NCBI GenBank assembly: GCA_938084835.1
Contig: CALKER010000006.1
Span: 186,001-250,000 of the forward strand
Direction: 5' to 3'
From: an uncultured Thermoguttaceae bacterium
GTDB taxonomy: Bacteria > Planctomycetota > Planctomycetia > Pirellulales > Thermoguttaceae
Length of the DNA stretch: 64,000 nucleotides
Shown: piece after piece, positions 19,697 to 29,397 of the stretch
Layout: the number at the start of each line of letters is the position of its first letter
How positions within the stretch are numbered: the stretch's first letter is position 1
Position numbers and translations under genes: made by a program
Notes under the pieces: generated by a model
The model's input: only the letters and a program-made list of their open reading frames with translations
Databases searched by the model: none
Told to the model about the DNA's origin: nothing

Positions 19697-20993
19697 TTGC
19701 GGTCTCCTCCGGTTTGACGCCTTCAGTGTTTTTGGGCAATGATGGCCCTTTTTGTGAGTAGGCGTTTGCCCTCCGTCGGCAGCCAGATTCCTTCCGGCCA
19801 AACTCCGCCGCCATTTTACGCCATTAGAGGACGGAAAAGAAGTGGGTGTTAGGGTTTGTTTCCGAAAATTTCGAAATTGGCCGATAAAAAGCGCCGTCCG
19901 TGTCTAAGTTTAATTTGGGGAACACACAGGAAAAATAGGCATGAAAGTTGCTTAAAGCTTCTTTCCCCCAGTGCTTAGCCGTTAACTCCTCCGAGGCAAT
20001 CCGATGCCCGTTTATCAACCCGATCTTAAAATGGGGACATGATTTCCCCCGGCCCAACAATTTTTGGTCAACAAGTGGTAGCAAAAAAATTTTCCGGCGG
20101 ATTTCTAACTTTGGGGCTCTCTCGCCACAACTTTTGGTATCCTCCGAAAGTGTCGCATCGTTATTCCGGCGAGCAAGCGCCTCGGTTTAGTCCGGCGCAA
20201 CGGGCTCATTTGCGGGAGTGAGAATGTATCTCGCGAGTTTAATGAGACGGCGCGGCAAATGGTTGACGTTTCGGACAAGGTCCGAATGCCGAGCGCCCGT
20301 TTAAGGTGCCTGTGCCTAATCTCTTTATCAGGTGGGTGGGGTGGTCTGTGGAAAATACCGCCTTATCGCGGCTTTGACGCGAGGCGAATCGCTAGTCACT
20401 TGATCAGTGTTCGGCACAACAATGACACTAAATTTCTGATAAAGACTTTTTCTTAGAGCGATTCTTGGGTTCACCGATGGAAAGCCCGTTATTCGCAGGT
20501 ATGGCCACGGCTATCTGAAATCGTACTCCTCCAACTTTCCACCAAACTCGCGCTGTGGGTAGGTGTTTGGGTTGGCCATCCGCGATACCCAGTCCCCCTG
20601 GACTCGATAAAAAGACGTTGGTTCATAGCGGTTTTGCCCATGAAAAAAATCCGGCGTTGCACCGATAGAAAGTCCCCGAATTCTGATAGCCTGCCCTTGT
20701 GGCCGAAGCGTCATGGTTTCGGGGGGTGCGTCGTCTGAAGCAAGCTTCGTTACGTGACTGAATTGAAGTCCTCATGCGCGAACGAAAAAGGGCCTTTTTG
20801 GGGTGAGCGACACAAGCTCTTCCCGGGCAGGAGTGGGCTCTGCGGTAGGGGAAACTTCAGAGAAGAGTTTCTCTGAGCCCCGTTCCTTCATGTTTTACTC
20901 GCCGGAGAGTTTGCGGCTGTTTCCTGTCACCTTGAATTTTGCGCCTTGGGGTGACACAATACGTCACAAGATCGCAGCTGGAAAGGCCGAGAC
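19697..20993. other. 1.3-kb region with little coding signal
   Basis: No complete gene supported. A possible gene remnant at 20511-20771 on the minus strand is listed separately. Otherwise only the upstream regions of the STAS gene and of the ComM-like gene. Confidence 0.35.
20511..20771 (-). pseudogene. Possible C-terminal gene remnant
   Basis: An 86-codon minus-strand frame is open from a stop at 20772-20774 to TAG at 20511. The translation is protein-like (GATPDFFHGQNRYEPTSFYR, then WVSRMANPNTYPQREF), with balanced amino-acid composition. The only ATG (20714) has no ribosome binding site, and the frame extends 19 codons upstream of it. This looks like the end of a decayed or frameshifted gene. 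I do not recognise the family; it may be chance. Confidence 0.22.
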
Positions 20994-22532
20994 ATGCTTG
21001 CCAAGCTGAAGACCTTTTCTTTGGTCGGAATCGATGCCATTCCCGTGGAGGTAGAGGTCGACATTTTCCCGGCTGAGTTTTCGAAGACCGTGTTGGTGGG
21101 GCTGCCGGAGGCTGCTGTGAGGGAAAGTACCCACCGCGTGGAGCGGGCGATAGTGAACTCTGGGTTCCTTGCGCCCGACTGTCGCGTAGTGATTAATCTT
21201 GCCCCGGCCGAACTTCCGAAAAATGCAGCTTCGTTCGATTTGCCGATCACGCTGGGAATTCTTCTTGCTAGCGGCCAGATTGTAGGAGATAGAGTTGCCG
21301 ACTACGCCGTGGTGGGGGAGCTTGCGCTTGACGGGGGCACTCGCTCGGTTCGCGGTGTTCTTTCCATGGCCATGGAGCTGGCCAAGGAGAACAAGCTGCG
21401 GGGACTGATCGTTCCTGCCGAAAATGCTGACGAAGGGGCCGTGGTCGACGCAATCGAGGTCATTCCTGTGACCTCTCTGGGACAAGCGGTGGGGTTTTTG
21501 ACCGGCCAGCTGGACATCCCGCCAGCTCCTAATCGCTGCAAGGAGATTTTTGCCACGGAAACCCGCTATGACGTTGACTTCGCTGATGTGCGAGGTCAGG
21601 AGATGGCCAAACGCGCGCTGCTTGTGGCGGCCGCTGGTGGTCACAATGTGTTGATGTTGGGTCCGCCAGGCTCCGGCAAAACTATGCTTGCCAAACGCTT
21701 GCCCACCATCCTTCCCCCATTGACGCCGGAGGAGGCGTTGGAAACTACCCGCATTTACAGCGCCTGTGGGCGACTAGAGAAAGGCCGCGCCCTTTTGGTC
21801 ACCCGGCCGTTTCGTGCTCCTCATCACACCGTCAGCGACGCCGGGCTTGTCGGTGGAGGGTCTGTGCCCACTCCGGGTGAGATAAGCTTGGCGCACAATG
21901 GGGTACTCTTCTTGGACGAGCTTCCAGAGTTTAATCGCCGTACCCTCGAAGTTTTGCGGCAACCTCTGGAGGATGGTGTGGTCACCATTTCTCGTGCTTC
22001 TGTTTCTACCACATTTCCCGCCAATTTTATGCTTGTCGCGGCTATGAATCCTTGCCCATGTGGGTACCGGAACGATCCCCGTCGCACCTGTCATTGCACG
22101 CCCACCCAAATGGAGCGCTATTTGTCGAGGATCTCCGGGCCTCTCCTTGACCGAATTGATATTCACATCGAGGTACCTGCAGTTGCCTTTCGTGAACTTT
22201 CTAGCAGCCATTCTGGTACCCCTAGTGAAGTACTCCGCGGGCAGGTGGCGATGGCGCGGGAGGTTCAACAGGAACGTTTTCGCGGCCTGTCGACCAGATA
22301 CAATGGCGATATGACGTCCCGGCAAATCCGCCGCTTTTGTGCCTTAAGCAACGATTGCCAGGAGCTCATGCGAAAAGCGATGACGGATCTCGGGCTTTCC
22401 GCCCGCGCTCACGATAAGATTCTGCGAGTGGCGCGGACGATTGCCGACTTGGAAAAAAGTCCGGACATCAAGCTCCATCATTTAAGCGAAGCCATAAATT
22501 ACCGTATGCTTGACCGGCAGTTTTGGCATTAG
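20994..22532 (+). CDS. YifB/ComM-family magnesium chelatase-like AAA+ ATPase
   Basis: Helicase-like AAA+ protein related to ComM, which promotes branch migration during natural transformation. Domains: N-terminal Lon-protease-like ChlI domain (residues 1-170), AAA+ core with Walker A GPPGSGKTMLAKRLP near 223 and Walker B VLFLDELPEFNR near 305, the cysteine-rich MNPCPCGYRNDPRRTCHC near 350, and the C-terminal Mg-chelatase domain. 512 residues matches the family. No competence gene is nearby. Family placement is firm; a role in DNA uptake or recombination is by homology only. Confidence 0.92.
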   Translation: MLAKLKTFSLVGIDAIPVEVEVDIFPAEFSKTVLVGLPEAAVRESTHRVERAIVNSGFLAPDCRVVINLAPAELPKNAASFDLPITLGILLASGQIVGDRVADYAVVGELALDGGTRSVRGVLSMAMELAKENKLRGLIVPAENADEGAVVDAIEVIPVTSLGQAVGFLTGQLDIPPAPNRCKEIFATETRYDVDFADVRGQEMAKRALLVAAAGGHNVLMLGPPGSGKTMLAKRLPTILPPLTPEEALETTRIYSACGRLEKGRALLVTRPFRAPHHTVSDAGLVGGGSVPTPGEISLAHNGVLFLDELPEFNRRTLEVLRQPLEDGVVTISRASVSTTFPANFMLVAAMNPCPCGYRNDPRRTCHCTPTQMERYLSRISGPLLDRIDIHIEVPAVAFRELSSSHSGTPSEVLRGQVAMAREVQQERFRGLSTRYNGDMTSRQIRRFCALSNDCQELMRKAMTDLGLSARAHDKILRVARTIADLEKSPDIKLHHLSEAINYRMLDRQFWH

Positions 22533-22838
22533 TCTTGCCGAATGACGGAACAACTCTCCTTTTCCAGGACGAGGCCCTAATGGCGATGAGATCTTTTGAG
22601 ATCTCTGGTGCCCTCTCAAAGCATGGATCGACGTGCTAGTCGTGATCCCCACTTGGACACGAGCCGGCTTCTCTTTGAATACGATAGCGGCGCAGAAACC
22701 TGAAGTCCTCACGCAGCAACGATCCGGAATTTTCCCGGCAAAAGGTACGGCCGATTGTTCTTCAATCGCTTTGTTTGACTTCTGCTTGACGGCAAGCCTT
22801 GTTAAGGCCGGCCTTTTTCACTGGATATCCTGGGCTGC
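22533..22838. other. Short convergent intergenic region
   Basis: 306 bases between converging genes; nothing recognised. Confidence 0.35.
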
Positions 22839-23198
22839 TCAGAGGAATTGTTGGAGGATTTTATCAATCTCTGATGCCAAACAGAAATCGCGCTCAGTTA
22901 GGCCCGCCACACGGTGGGTCCATATCTCGATCCGGACGTACCGGTAACTTTCAAGGTGAAGATCTGGGTGGTGGTCAAGTTTTTCGGCGATGTCCGCGAT
23001 TCGCTCAAAAAGTCGAATTGCTGAGAGGAAGTTGTTGACCCTTAGACTTTTTTGAAGCCGACTTCCATCACCACTCACGTGCCACCCAGAAATTTGCGGA
23101 AGACGCGCCTCAATTTCCGGCAAAGTCAACGGATTGTCGCAATGCTGGCCACTGGAATCAGGTTTGCCGCCGCCTAAAGGTGGATCACTTCTTGCCAC
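22839..23198 (-). CDS. Pterin-4a-carbinolamine dehydratase
   Basis: Small enzyme that dehydrates 4a-hydroxytetrahydropterin, recycling the cofactor of aromatic amino acid hydroxylases, or acting in a pterin salvage role. Residues about 23-119 fit the family: LTLPEIEARLPQISGWHVS, then AEKLDHHPDLHLESYRYVRI with the catalytic histidines, and WTHRVAGLTERDF. I prefer the GTG at 23198, which follows GGGAGGAGG, giving 119 residues. A frame to a GTG at 23303 has no ribosome binding site and an Arg/Ser-rich tail foreign to the family. No phenylalanine hydroxylase gene is nearby. Confidence 0.87.
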   Translation of the reverse strand: MARSDPPLGGGKPDSSGQHCDNPLTLPEIEARLPQISGWHVSGDGSRLQKSLRVNNFLSAIRLFERIADIAEKLDHHPDLHLESYRYVRIEIWTHRVAGLTERDFCLASEIDKILQQFL

Positions 23199-23435
23199 GG
23201 CCTCCTCCCACGCAATATCACTGCCTGTCCGACGCGACTTTCTGTGGACCAAGGAGGCAGGAGCCGATCTTCTGCTCCTGCCTCCGGTTGCCACGCTCAG
23301 CACTAAGTCACATGGAAAGGTGCCCTTCGTTCGTAGAGCACACTTGTAACGCGGGACAGAGGGGACCTACGCCAATTTGGCCATCCCTAGGGCAACATGG
23401 CTGGGTAGTATTGCCCACAACTGCGATTTATTTTC

Positions 23436-24029
23436 CTAGCGGCGGCCACCCATCTGCGCCGCAGTATTGACTTTTTCTGCAAGCCGTTCTTTAGGCCTTC
23501 GAAGGGACATGGATTCCACTTCCCAGACATACCCGTGGATGTAAACGTCTGAGGGGATAAAAGGACAGCTTCGCAAAAGCTCGACTTGCCGAAGACAAAT
23601 TTCGTCTACGTCCTCGAACGTGCGGATCCACTTGGGAAATGTGCCGGGAGGAAGCTGCAACTCAGGGAGAGCAGGATCTATGGTGACGGAATCGGGATCA
23701 ATTCCTTTCTCGCGAAGGGCAGAGGTGAGGTATTCTCCCGTGGCAGTCATCATCCCGCACTCAGTGTGATTGATGACGATGATCTCTTTCGTGCCGAAAA
23801 AGTTTGTGGTAAGCATAGCCGACCGAATGACGTCGTCGGTCACGAGGCCGCCAGCGTTGCGAAAGATGTGGGCATCGCCATCTCGAATTCCCAACGCTTG
23901 GTTGACCGGCAACCGTTCATCCATGCAAGCCAGCACAAAGAGCCTGCGATTATTGGGAATTCCCTTTTGGCGACGGAGAGCCCAATTTTCTCTTGCAGCG
24001 ATCTCCAGGTCCAAGTGTTGAAATAGCAT
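23436..24029 (-). CDS. Beta-carbonic anhydrase
   Basis: Zinc enzyme interconverting CO2 and bicarbonate. Zinc ligands are seen in ACMDERL (Cys35, with the Asp37-Arg39 dyad) and NHTECG (His87, Cys90); the RNAGG motif lies between. The 197-residue length fits the shorter beta class. ATG 24029 follows GTGGAGGAGGTTAGACGCCG. A good promoter lies 140 bases upstream at 24168-24195. Stands alone, not beside carboxylase or transporter genes, so a general housekeeping bicarbonate supply role is the simplest reading. Confidence 0.93.
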   Translation of the reverse strand: MLFQHLDLEIAARENWALRRQKGIPNNRRLFVLACMDERLPVNQALGIRDGDAHIFRNAGGLVTDDVIRSAMLTTNFFGTKEIIVINHTECGMMTATGEYLTSALREKGIDPDSVTIDPALPELQLPPGTFPKWIRTFEDVDEICLRQVELLRSCPFIPSDVYIHGYVWEVESMSLRRPKERLAEKVNTAAQMGGRR

Positions 24030-24167
24030 CGGCGTCTAACCTCCTCCACTTTGGCGTCTTACCTGCGTTCCCGCGATTTCCACGGTAACCCGAACCGATA
24101 CAACGAACCGCTACCATAGGCCTGCAGCAACATTTTTAAATTGATAAGTTCATTTATAAAAGTACAG

Positions 24168-24195
24168 ATTTTATATCGGTCGTTCTGGGAGTCAA
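24168..24195 (-). promoter_or_regulatory. Sigma70-type promoter for carbonic anhydrase
   Basis: Read on the minus strand, TTGACT (24190-24195) and TAAAAT (24168-24173) are each one base from consensus and 16 bases apart, in an AT-rich setting. Transcription would start near 24160 and leave about 130 bases of leader before the ATG at 24029. Confidence 0.5.
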
Positions 24196-24435
24196 CCCTC
24201 GATAAAAAATTTTTTTGTCAATTTTGGAATGTTTCCGATCTTCGGACGGTTTCCAGGGACATGGGTGCGGGAGTGACAGCTGGGCCGGTTTGCGAGCTGC
24301 TTCGAATGTCTGGATGAGGCTACTGCCAGTTGAGACACTTCGGTGGCGTTGGAGATCAGTTTTTAATGATAAGAATATTGAGGGAAGGTTTGGTCTGGCC
24401 CCGCAGGACGTCCGATTATCCCGCGAATTGACGGC

Positions 24436-24473
24436 CTCAACGTTTTGTTGAGTCCCCATATAATGAGGGGACT
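24436..24473. repeat. Two adjoining perfect hairpins
   Basis: CTCAAC-GTTTT-GTTGAG (24436-24452) is followed at once by AGTCCCC...GGGGACT (24451-24457 with 24467-24473), the two sharing two bases, so the stems are alternatives or stack. The second resembles type III CRISPR repeat palindromes, but only one copy exists. Confidence 0.35.
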
Positions 24474-25258
24474 GAAACCACCACAAATCGCTTTTTCGGT
24501 GCTTCACAGTTATTGCCTGGATCATGTTTCGCCGTTCCTCGGTACCCGACTAAGGTGGGGAGGCTTACAGCGGCGCTTGGATCTTCTTAGCGGTCTGCTA
24601 ATCTCGGTTGAGGCCAATCCGTTCGGCTGAGGAGTGGCATTCACCCGACGAGGGAGCTTTTAGGTGGAATGGGCCAAATCAGGATTGCAACCGGCTTTCG
24701 GCACAGTCGTTGAGGCCCGCTAAGGGACGAGGAGTAACCCAAGTTGAGTGGGGGGCGGCCGGGACAGCTCTTTCGAATGGGTAGCATGACGTAGCCGCAG
24801 AACGTTTTTGGACAAGAGGAGTTTTAGCATCCGGGCTAGAGACCCGTCTTACCGGTAATCCCCGGACCGGGTTTAGCGCTGCCGGCCGGGGACCGATTCT
24901 TCGTCACTCCCAGGAGCCGAAGTCTCTCCGCTCAGCTGTTCCTGCTGCGTCGTTGATCAAGCAAGGTACGTTTTACAATTAGGGTTTGCGTGGAAATTTA
25001 GCGTTTGCGTGGAAAATTGGTGCCTCGCGGCAGAATTTCGCCGGAATCTCCCAGACTTAGAGTACGGTGGGAGAGCTTCACGGACCGTTCCCCCAAGCCT
25101 CTTACCCTTGGTAAACTGGCGAAAAATTACAAGCGCAAGATCCTCGCACCACTTTTGTCATCGCGAAAGTGGGCCCTTTGCAGAAGCCTTCCTGGGACGT
25201 TACTCGGTCCTCTACGGCTTTTGAGCCGTTGGGGAAGCAACCTGCGTCTGTCCTTCCG

Positions 25259-25651
25259 CTATCGTCGTTTCGGGCGGGCAACTTTTTTGGGCTTCGGTTT
25301 TGCGCGGCGCTTCAGGGGAGACGGGCGAATAGACTCCTGTTTAGCCAGAGTGTCGATAACCTGCGCAGCATCCGGAGGAAGACGGTCTTTCAACTGCCGC
25401 CAGATGCCGCGTAGTCTCCAACGGCGATACCGCTGGTAGACGGCATTCCAATCCCCGAATTGGGCAGGAAGTTCCCGCCATGAACAACCGCTGGCAGCTC
25501 GATGAAGGAGGGCTTCGAGAAATTGTCGATCAGACAGTTTTGTGGGTGCTCCGGTCCGTGTGCGGGCCTGTTTTAACGCAAGTTCAATCTGCTTCCAAAC
25601 CCGTGCCGACAGAGAGGTTGCAATTCGACCTGATTTTGCCATTTCGCTCAC
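25259..25651 (-). CDS. IS5-type transposase N-terminal domain protein (no DDE domain)
   Basis: A 130-residue protein whose middle (residues 38-92) matches the N-terminal domain of IS5-family transposases (LSDRQFLEALLHRAASGCSW, RELPAQFGDWNAVYQRYRRW). Residues about 92-130 are a Lys/Arg/Pro-rich tail (RRAKPKPKKVARPKRR) not seen in ordinary OrfA proteins. I find no second frame for the catalytic DDE part downstream (below 25259) and no clear terminal inverted repeats. It is either a decayed insertion sequence remnant or a stand-alone DNA-binding protein. No obvious ribosome binding-site distortion; the start region reads GAAGGTGAGCGAAATGGC, and translation could begin at GTG 25651 or the ATG four codons in. 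Confidence 0.6.
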   Translation of the reverse strand: MSEMAKSGRIATSLSARVWKQIELALKQARTRTGAPTKLSDRQFLEALLHRAASGCSWRELPAQFGDWNAVYQRYRRWRLRGIWRQLKDRLPPDAAQVIDTLAKQESIRPSPLKRRAKPKPKKVARPKRR

Positions 25652-26735
25652 CTTCTTCCTTCGTCAACAACATCCATTACCCGTGATTGAACCCCATGAC
25701 CACTCGGGTCTTCCCCGCGACCGCGGCACAGCCTCCAGAACTATTGGCCCTCTTACAGGGTTTCGAGACTCCGCTGTGCATGCCCAGAGGGGATGCTTGT
25801 TAAAGGGTGCCCGAGGTAAAGCCGGTTAGGCTAATCCGGCCTCCTGTGGCGGACAACCGGTGCTTTTGTCGCAGCGCCGGTAACCCGGGGGGTGTCCCCC
25901 TTAAAGCAACCGGGCGGCTTTACCGCGCCCTTTGCTCCCTTTAATTGACCCAATAGGAACTTCTCTACCTTGCGACGGTGAGCCTAGCGGCTATGTCTCG
26001 GGCTGTTTGGTTTTTAAGCGGAAAGGCAATTGTGGGTAGCTCTGCGATATCGGAGTCGTTGGTTGGTTTGGTCGGCCGGTTAATTATCTGGGGAGGGTGA
26101 CTCAAGCAGAGCCGGACCTAGCCCTTTGCGGGGCCAAAAAATTCCCTTTCCGCGGAAATTGGATAACTCAGTCTTGGCAACGCACAGAGCCCCTATAATC
26201 ACTATAAACACTTCCCCTGGATAAATGTATCGCGTTTATGACTCAATTCTACAATTTAACCACAGTTTTCCCTGTTCACTATTATTGCGAATATTGAGTT
26301 GTTAGACAATAGCAGAAACAGCTTTGTCGATACCAGCCTTATTCCCCAAAGTGATTTCAGTCGACTTCGGCACTATCCGAGGTTTACGGCACCGGAAAGG
26401 CTAGCTAGCCGATCGGAAGTGCCTGGTCGACGCCGGTAGTGCGCCCTGCTTGTTTGCGCGTTGGAAACGTGTAAATTTGCGTGTTATCGCCCACATTTTC
26501 AAGCTGATGTGGATCTGGGATACCTGTTGGTGGGAACCGCCGCGGATCAATTTGTGTGCGGTCAAATAGATCCCGTGGCGGACGAATATTCCGAAACTTC
26601 CGTGCGGCGGTTTACTGACAATCGAAGGCATTTTATCAACTAGATCCCGACAGAATCGGCACTTGAGGGCAAAACCACAACAAAATCTCCCCATTTATCA
26701 GTTTCGCTAAGTTTTCGCACGAGGGCAAGCCTTCC
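25652..26735. other. 1.1-kb region, several small hairpins
   Basis: No gene supported. GCCGGTTAGGCTAATCCGGC near 25822 forms a 5-base stem, and an AT-rich block sits at 26200-26310 with TATAAT at 26194-26199 but no matching -35. The start of the next gene is over 400 bases further on. Confidence 0.35.
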
Positions 26736-27851
26736 ATGTCGAACGATCGTTTGCGGCAGCTGATAGCCCAGGAAGCCGCCCGGTTGATGTATTTTCGTCA
26801 CGAAAAGGAGTATCATCGTGCCAAACTAAGGGCCGCTCGCCGCATTTGTGGGCGTCAGCCCCGGGAAGCGGAGCTCCCGAGCAATCGCGAGATCCGGGAT
26901 TACATCGCCACGTTCGCCCGGATGTACGAGGGGGAGCGACGGTCGGAGCGACTGGATGATATGCGGCGAGAGGCCCTTCGCGTCATGCGAGTTTTGCAGG
27001 CCTTTCGTCCGAAGCTCGTCGGTAGCGTTCTCACCGGACATGTGCGGCAGGGATCCGATATAGATCTCCACGTTTTCTCCGATAGTGTGGAGGCCGTCTG
27101 CCATGCTTTGGAACAGGAGGGAATCTACCCGGAAGTAGAGGAGAAGGTTGTTCGCAAACAGGGGGAACTTCTTCGTTTCACTCACATTCACTTCGAAACA
27201 CGGTACCCGTTCGAACTGACCGTGTATCCAGCGAAGATGGTCGGGCATGTTTTTCGAAGTTCGATCACGGGCCGGCCAATGGAGCGTGCTTCAATCGCCC
27301 AGGTTGCTGCCTTGCTTGGGGAGAAAATAACTGAAAGCCCGCCGGACGACGGCTTACAGGAGGATCAGCCTGCTGAACACAAACTGGATCGTTTTCAGGT
27401 CTACTATTCGCTGCTTGTCCCTCTGGAGCATGTGCATGAGAACGTGGCATACCATCCGGAGGGGGATTTGCTTTATCACAGCCTGCAGGTGTTTTCTTTG
27501 GCACGGGATAAGCTTCCTTATGACGAAGAGTTTTTGTTAGCTGCTTTGCTCCATGACGTAGGCAAGGCCATCGACCCGACCAATCACGTGGAAGCCGGTT
27601 TGGAAGCACTCGAAGGGTATATCACGGAGCGCACAGCGTGGCTGATTGCCCATCACATGCAAGCGCAGCAGCTTCACACCGGCGGAGTCGGTCAACGCAC
27701 GCGTCGGCGGCTTCAAATGTCTGAAAATTTCGAGGAATTGCTCCTTCTTGCAGAGTGTGATAAAGCTGGGCGAGTCCCCGGCGCTCAGGTCCCGACCTTG
27801 GAGGAGGCTCTGGAATACATTCGGAGCTTGGCAGAGCAATTCGGAGAGTAA
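26736..27851 (+). CDS. Nucleotidyltransferase and HD domain protein
   Basis: A 371-residue two-domain protein. Residues about 85-180 carry a polymerase-beta-type nucleotidyltransferase core: LVGSVLTGHVRQGSDIDLHVF gives the GS...DxD metal motif. Residues about 245-330 carry an HD hydrolase domain: YHSLQVF, LLHDVGKAID and WLIAHHMQ supply the metal-binding histidines and aspartate. Such fusions occur in tRNA CCA-adding enzymes and GlnD, but the sequence lacks their full-length architecture. The start ATG follows GAGGGCAAG. No operon partner. Likely a nucleotide- or tRNA-handling enzyme; substrate unknown. Confidence 0.8.
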   Translation: MSNDRLRQLIAQEAARLMYFRHEKEYHRAKLRAARRICGRQPREAELPSNREIRDYIATFARMYEGERRSERLDDMRREALRVMRVLQAFRPKLVGSVLTGHVRQGSDIDLHVFSDSVEAVCHALEQEGIYPEVEEKVVRKQGELLRFTHIHFETRYPFELTVYPAKMVGHVFRSSITGRPMERASIAQVAALLGEKITESPPDDGLQEDQPAEHKLDRFQVYYSLLVPLEHVHENVAYHPEGDLLYHSLQVFSLARDKLPYDEEFLLAALLHDVGKAIDPTNHVEAGLEALEGYITERTAWLIAHHMQAQQLHTGGVGQRTRRRLQMSENFEELLLLAECDKAGRVPGAQVPTLEEALEYIRSLAEQFGE

Positions 27852-28256
27852 GCGGCCACCTCGCATCAGCGACAAGCTAGTTACTGCGGTTTTTGGAAGT
27901 TTAGCAAATTAAGGTCGTCAAGAGTGTTCTCCGGTATAGACACTTTGCCATCACCGGACCGCTTGCCCGGCGCTTGGGGGCGACCCTGTGATCGACCATC
28001 CGTGAAACGTCCGCTAAGGTTGGGAACTTCCTGTAAACCAAATTTCGCGCAGTAGTTCGACGCAGGAGAGAAGTTTCCGAGCTTTCAGCCTTTTTGGGAT
28101 GTTGGCGGCCGTTCCCACGTGGTTACGTTACGTTCCAAGCCCGTTGTCCGGCAGGATCTCCGCGGTGGCAACTGACCGGAACTCGGCCGATACGCTGGCT
28201 TGTGGTTCTCGCGGGGCGCGGGCTGCTCTTTCTAATAGGATCCTTTCCCGTTTTAC
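27852..28256. other. Convergent intergenic region
   Basis: 405 bases with nothing recognised. Confidence 0.35.
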
Positions 28257-28919
28257 CTAATCGACTGCCCCTTCCTCGCTCCAACCGAATTGACCTATCA
28301 GAGGTACGAAACGGCAGGTAACTACGCTTTCCCACGCGGGCCGATTGTCAATTTTTCGTACGCGATATAGAGTTTGTTCGCTTCGCGATCCGATCGGAAT
28401 GACGAGATATCCGCATTCTGCCAACTGCGCGAAAAGCGGGTGGGGCAAATGTGGAGCGGCAGCGGTAACCAAAATTCGGTCGAATGGTGCCCCCTCCGGC
28501 CAGCCGAGGGTGCCGTCTCCCCACAAAAAGTGGACATTCTGAATTCCCAATTTCGCCAAGCGCTTTGCAGCGCTGAAGGCAAGTGTTGGATAACGCTCGA
28601 CAGTTACAACCTCTCCACTCAAAAGGGCGAGGATGGCGGTCTGATAGCCGCTACCTGTACCGATCTCTAAGATGCGGTGGTGCGGCTCGGGAGCCAGGTA
28701 TTCTGTCATTAAAGCGACAATTGAAGGTTGGCTGATCGTTTGACCCCAGCCAATACTCAACGGCCTGTCCTCGTAGGCCTCAGATCGACAAGAGGGGGGA
28801 ACGAACTCCTCTCGCGGAATTTGTCCCATCGCCCATAGCACGCGTGGGGAGGTAATACCGCGCGCGGAAATTTGCCGAACCAGCCTTGCCCGCTGCTCTT
28901 GTTGATCATCGACCGCCAC
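28257..28919 (-). CDS. pcm: Protein-L-isoaspartate O-methyltransferase (soluble)
   Basis: Cytosolic repair methyltransferase for isoaspartyl residues, 220 residues, the standard bacterial length. Seen: IPREEFVPP, RPLSIGWGQTISQPSIVALM, AdoMet loop LEIGTGSGYQTAIL near 92, and the later GDGTLGWPEGAPFDRILVTAA. Start is GTG 28919 with a weak GAAGGG site. Second member of the family in this window; the other (10913) has an added membrane anchor. Preceded on the same strand by recJ, 478 bases away, so probably separately transcribed. Confidence 0.93.
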   Translation of the reverse strand: MAVDDQQEQRARLVRQISARGITSPRVLWAMGQIPREEFVPPSCRSEAYEDRPLSIGWGQTISQPSIVALMTEYLAPEPHHRILEIGTGSGYQTAILALLSGEVVTVERYPTLAFSAAKRLAKLGIQNVHFLWGDGTLGWPEGAPFDRILVTAAAPHLPHPLFAQLAECGYLVIPIGSRSEQTLYRVRKIDNRPAWESVVTCRFVPLIGQFGWSEEGAVD

Positions 28920-29397
28920 TGTGGTGGCCCTTCAGCATGCCGACCTAGATTGTGGACCCGCACCGCACCGTTTTCCGTCTATTAGAGGCAGGGGAAAACA
29001 TGCCGGAAAGGCTACCGCGGTCTCTATGCGGTTATTTCCTAAACAGGTAGCCCAATTGCCTGCCATAGAACTCAGCGGCTTTCCCACACGCGAAAATGGG
29101 GATAACGAATCTAACCGTAAAGGTGTCGCTTTCCTTAAGTTTGGGAAGACTGCTTTCTAGCCCCAGCTGGGGCGGCTTGGGATTGAGCCTAATTTTGTAA
29201 TAAAGCGCTCAAAGAATGAACGGCGCTAACTCACTTTCCACCTGTGTTGACTGACCGATCCGTGCGGTGGCTTCTGGCTAACGAGGGCTAAGCCCTACGG
29301 ATGCTCCAGTGTTGATTTCCGAATTTGTCTCGCCCCTTTGTTTTCGGCCGGGTGAATCCTCCTTGAAAAAGCTGTGCCTCTTCGGAAAGCAGGAAAC
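28920..29397. other. Intergenic region between recJ and pcm
   Basis: 478 bases, no gene. A perfect 14-base palindrome GCCCCAGCTGGGGC sits at 29160-29173; with no loop and no T-run it is not a usual terminator and could be a protein-binding site. Confidence 0.35.

Larger units (their letters stand above)
24030..25258. other. 1.2-kb region with promoter and hairpins only
   Basis: No gene seen. It holds the carbonic anhydrase promoter (24168-24195) and a pair of adjoining hairpins (24436-24473), listed separately, and a perfect hairpin ACGGCT-TTTG-AGCCGT at 25214-25229 just downstream of the IS5-type gene. Confidence 0.4.

Noticed and set aside
24436..24473. CRISPR repeat-like palindrome
   Set aside because: Only one copy and no spaced repeats nearby, so not a CRISPR array.
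29160..29173. Palindrome as a recJ terminator
   Set aside because: It has no loop and no following T-run on either strand.
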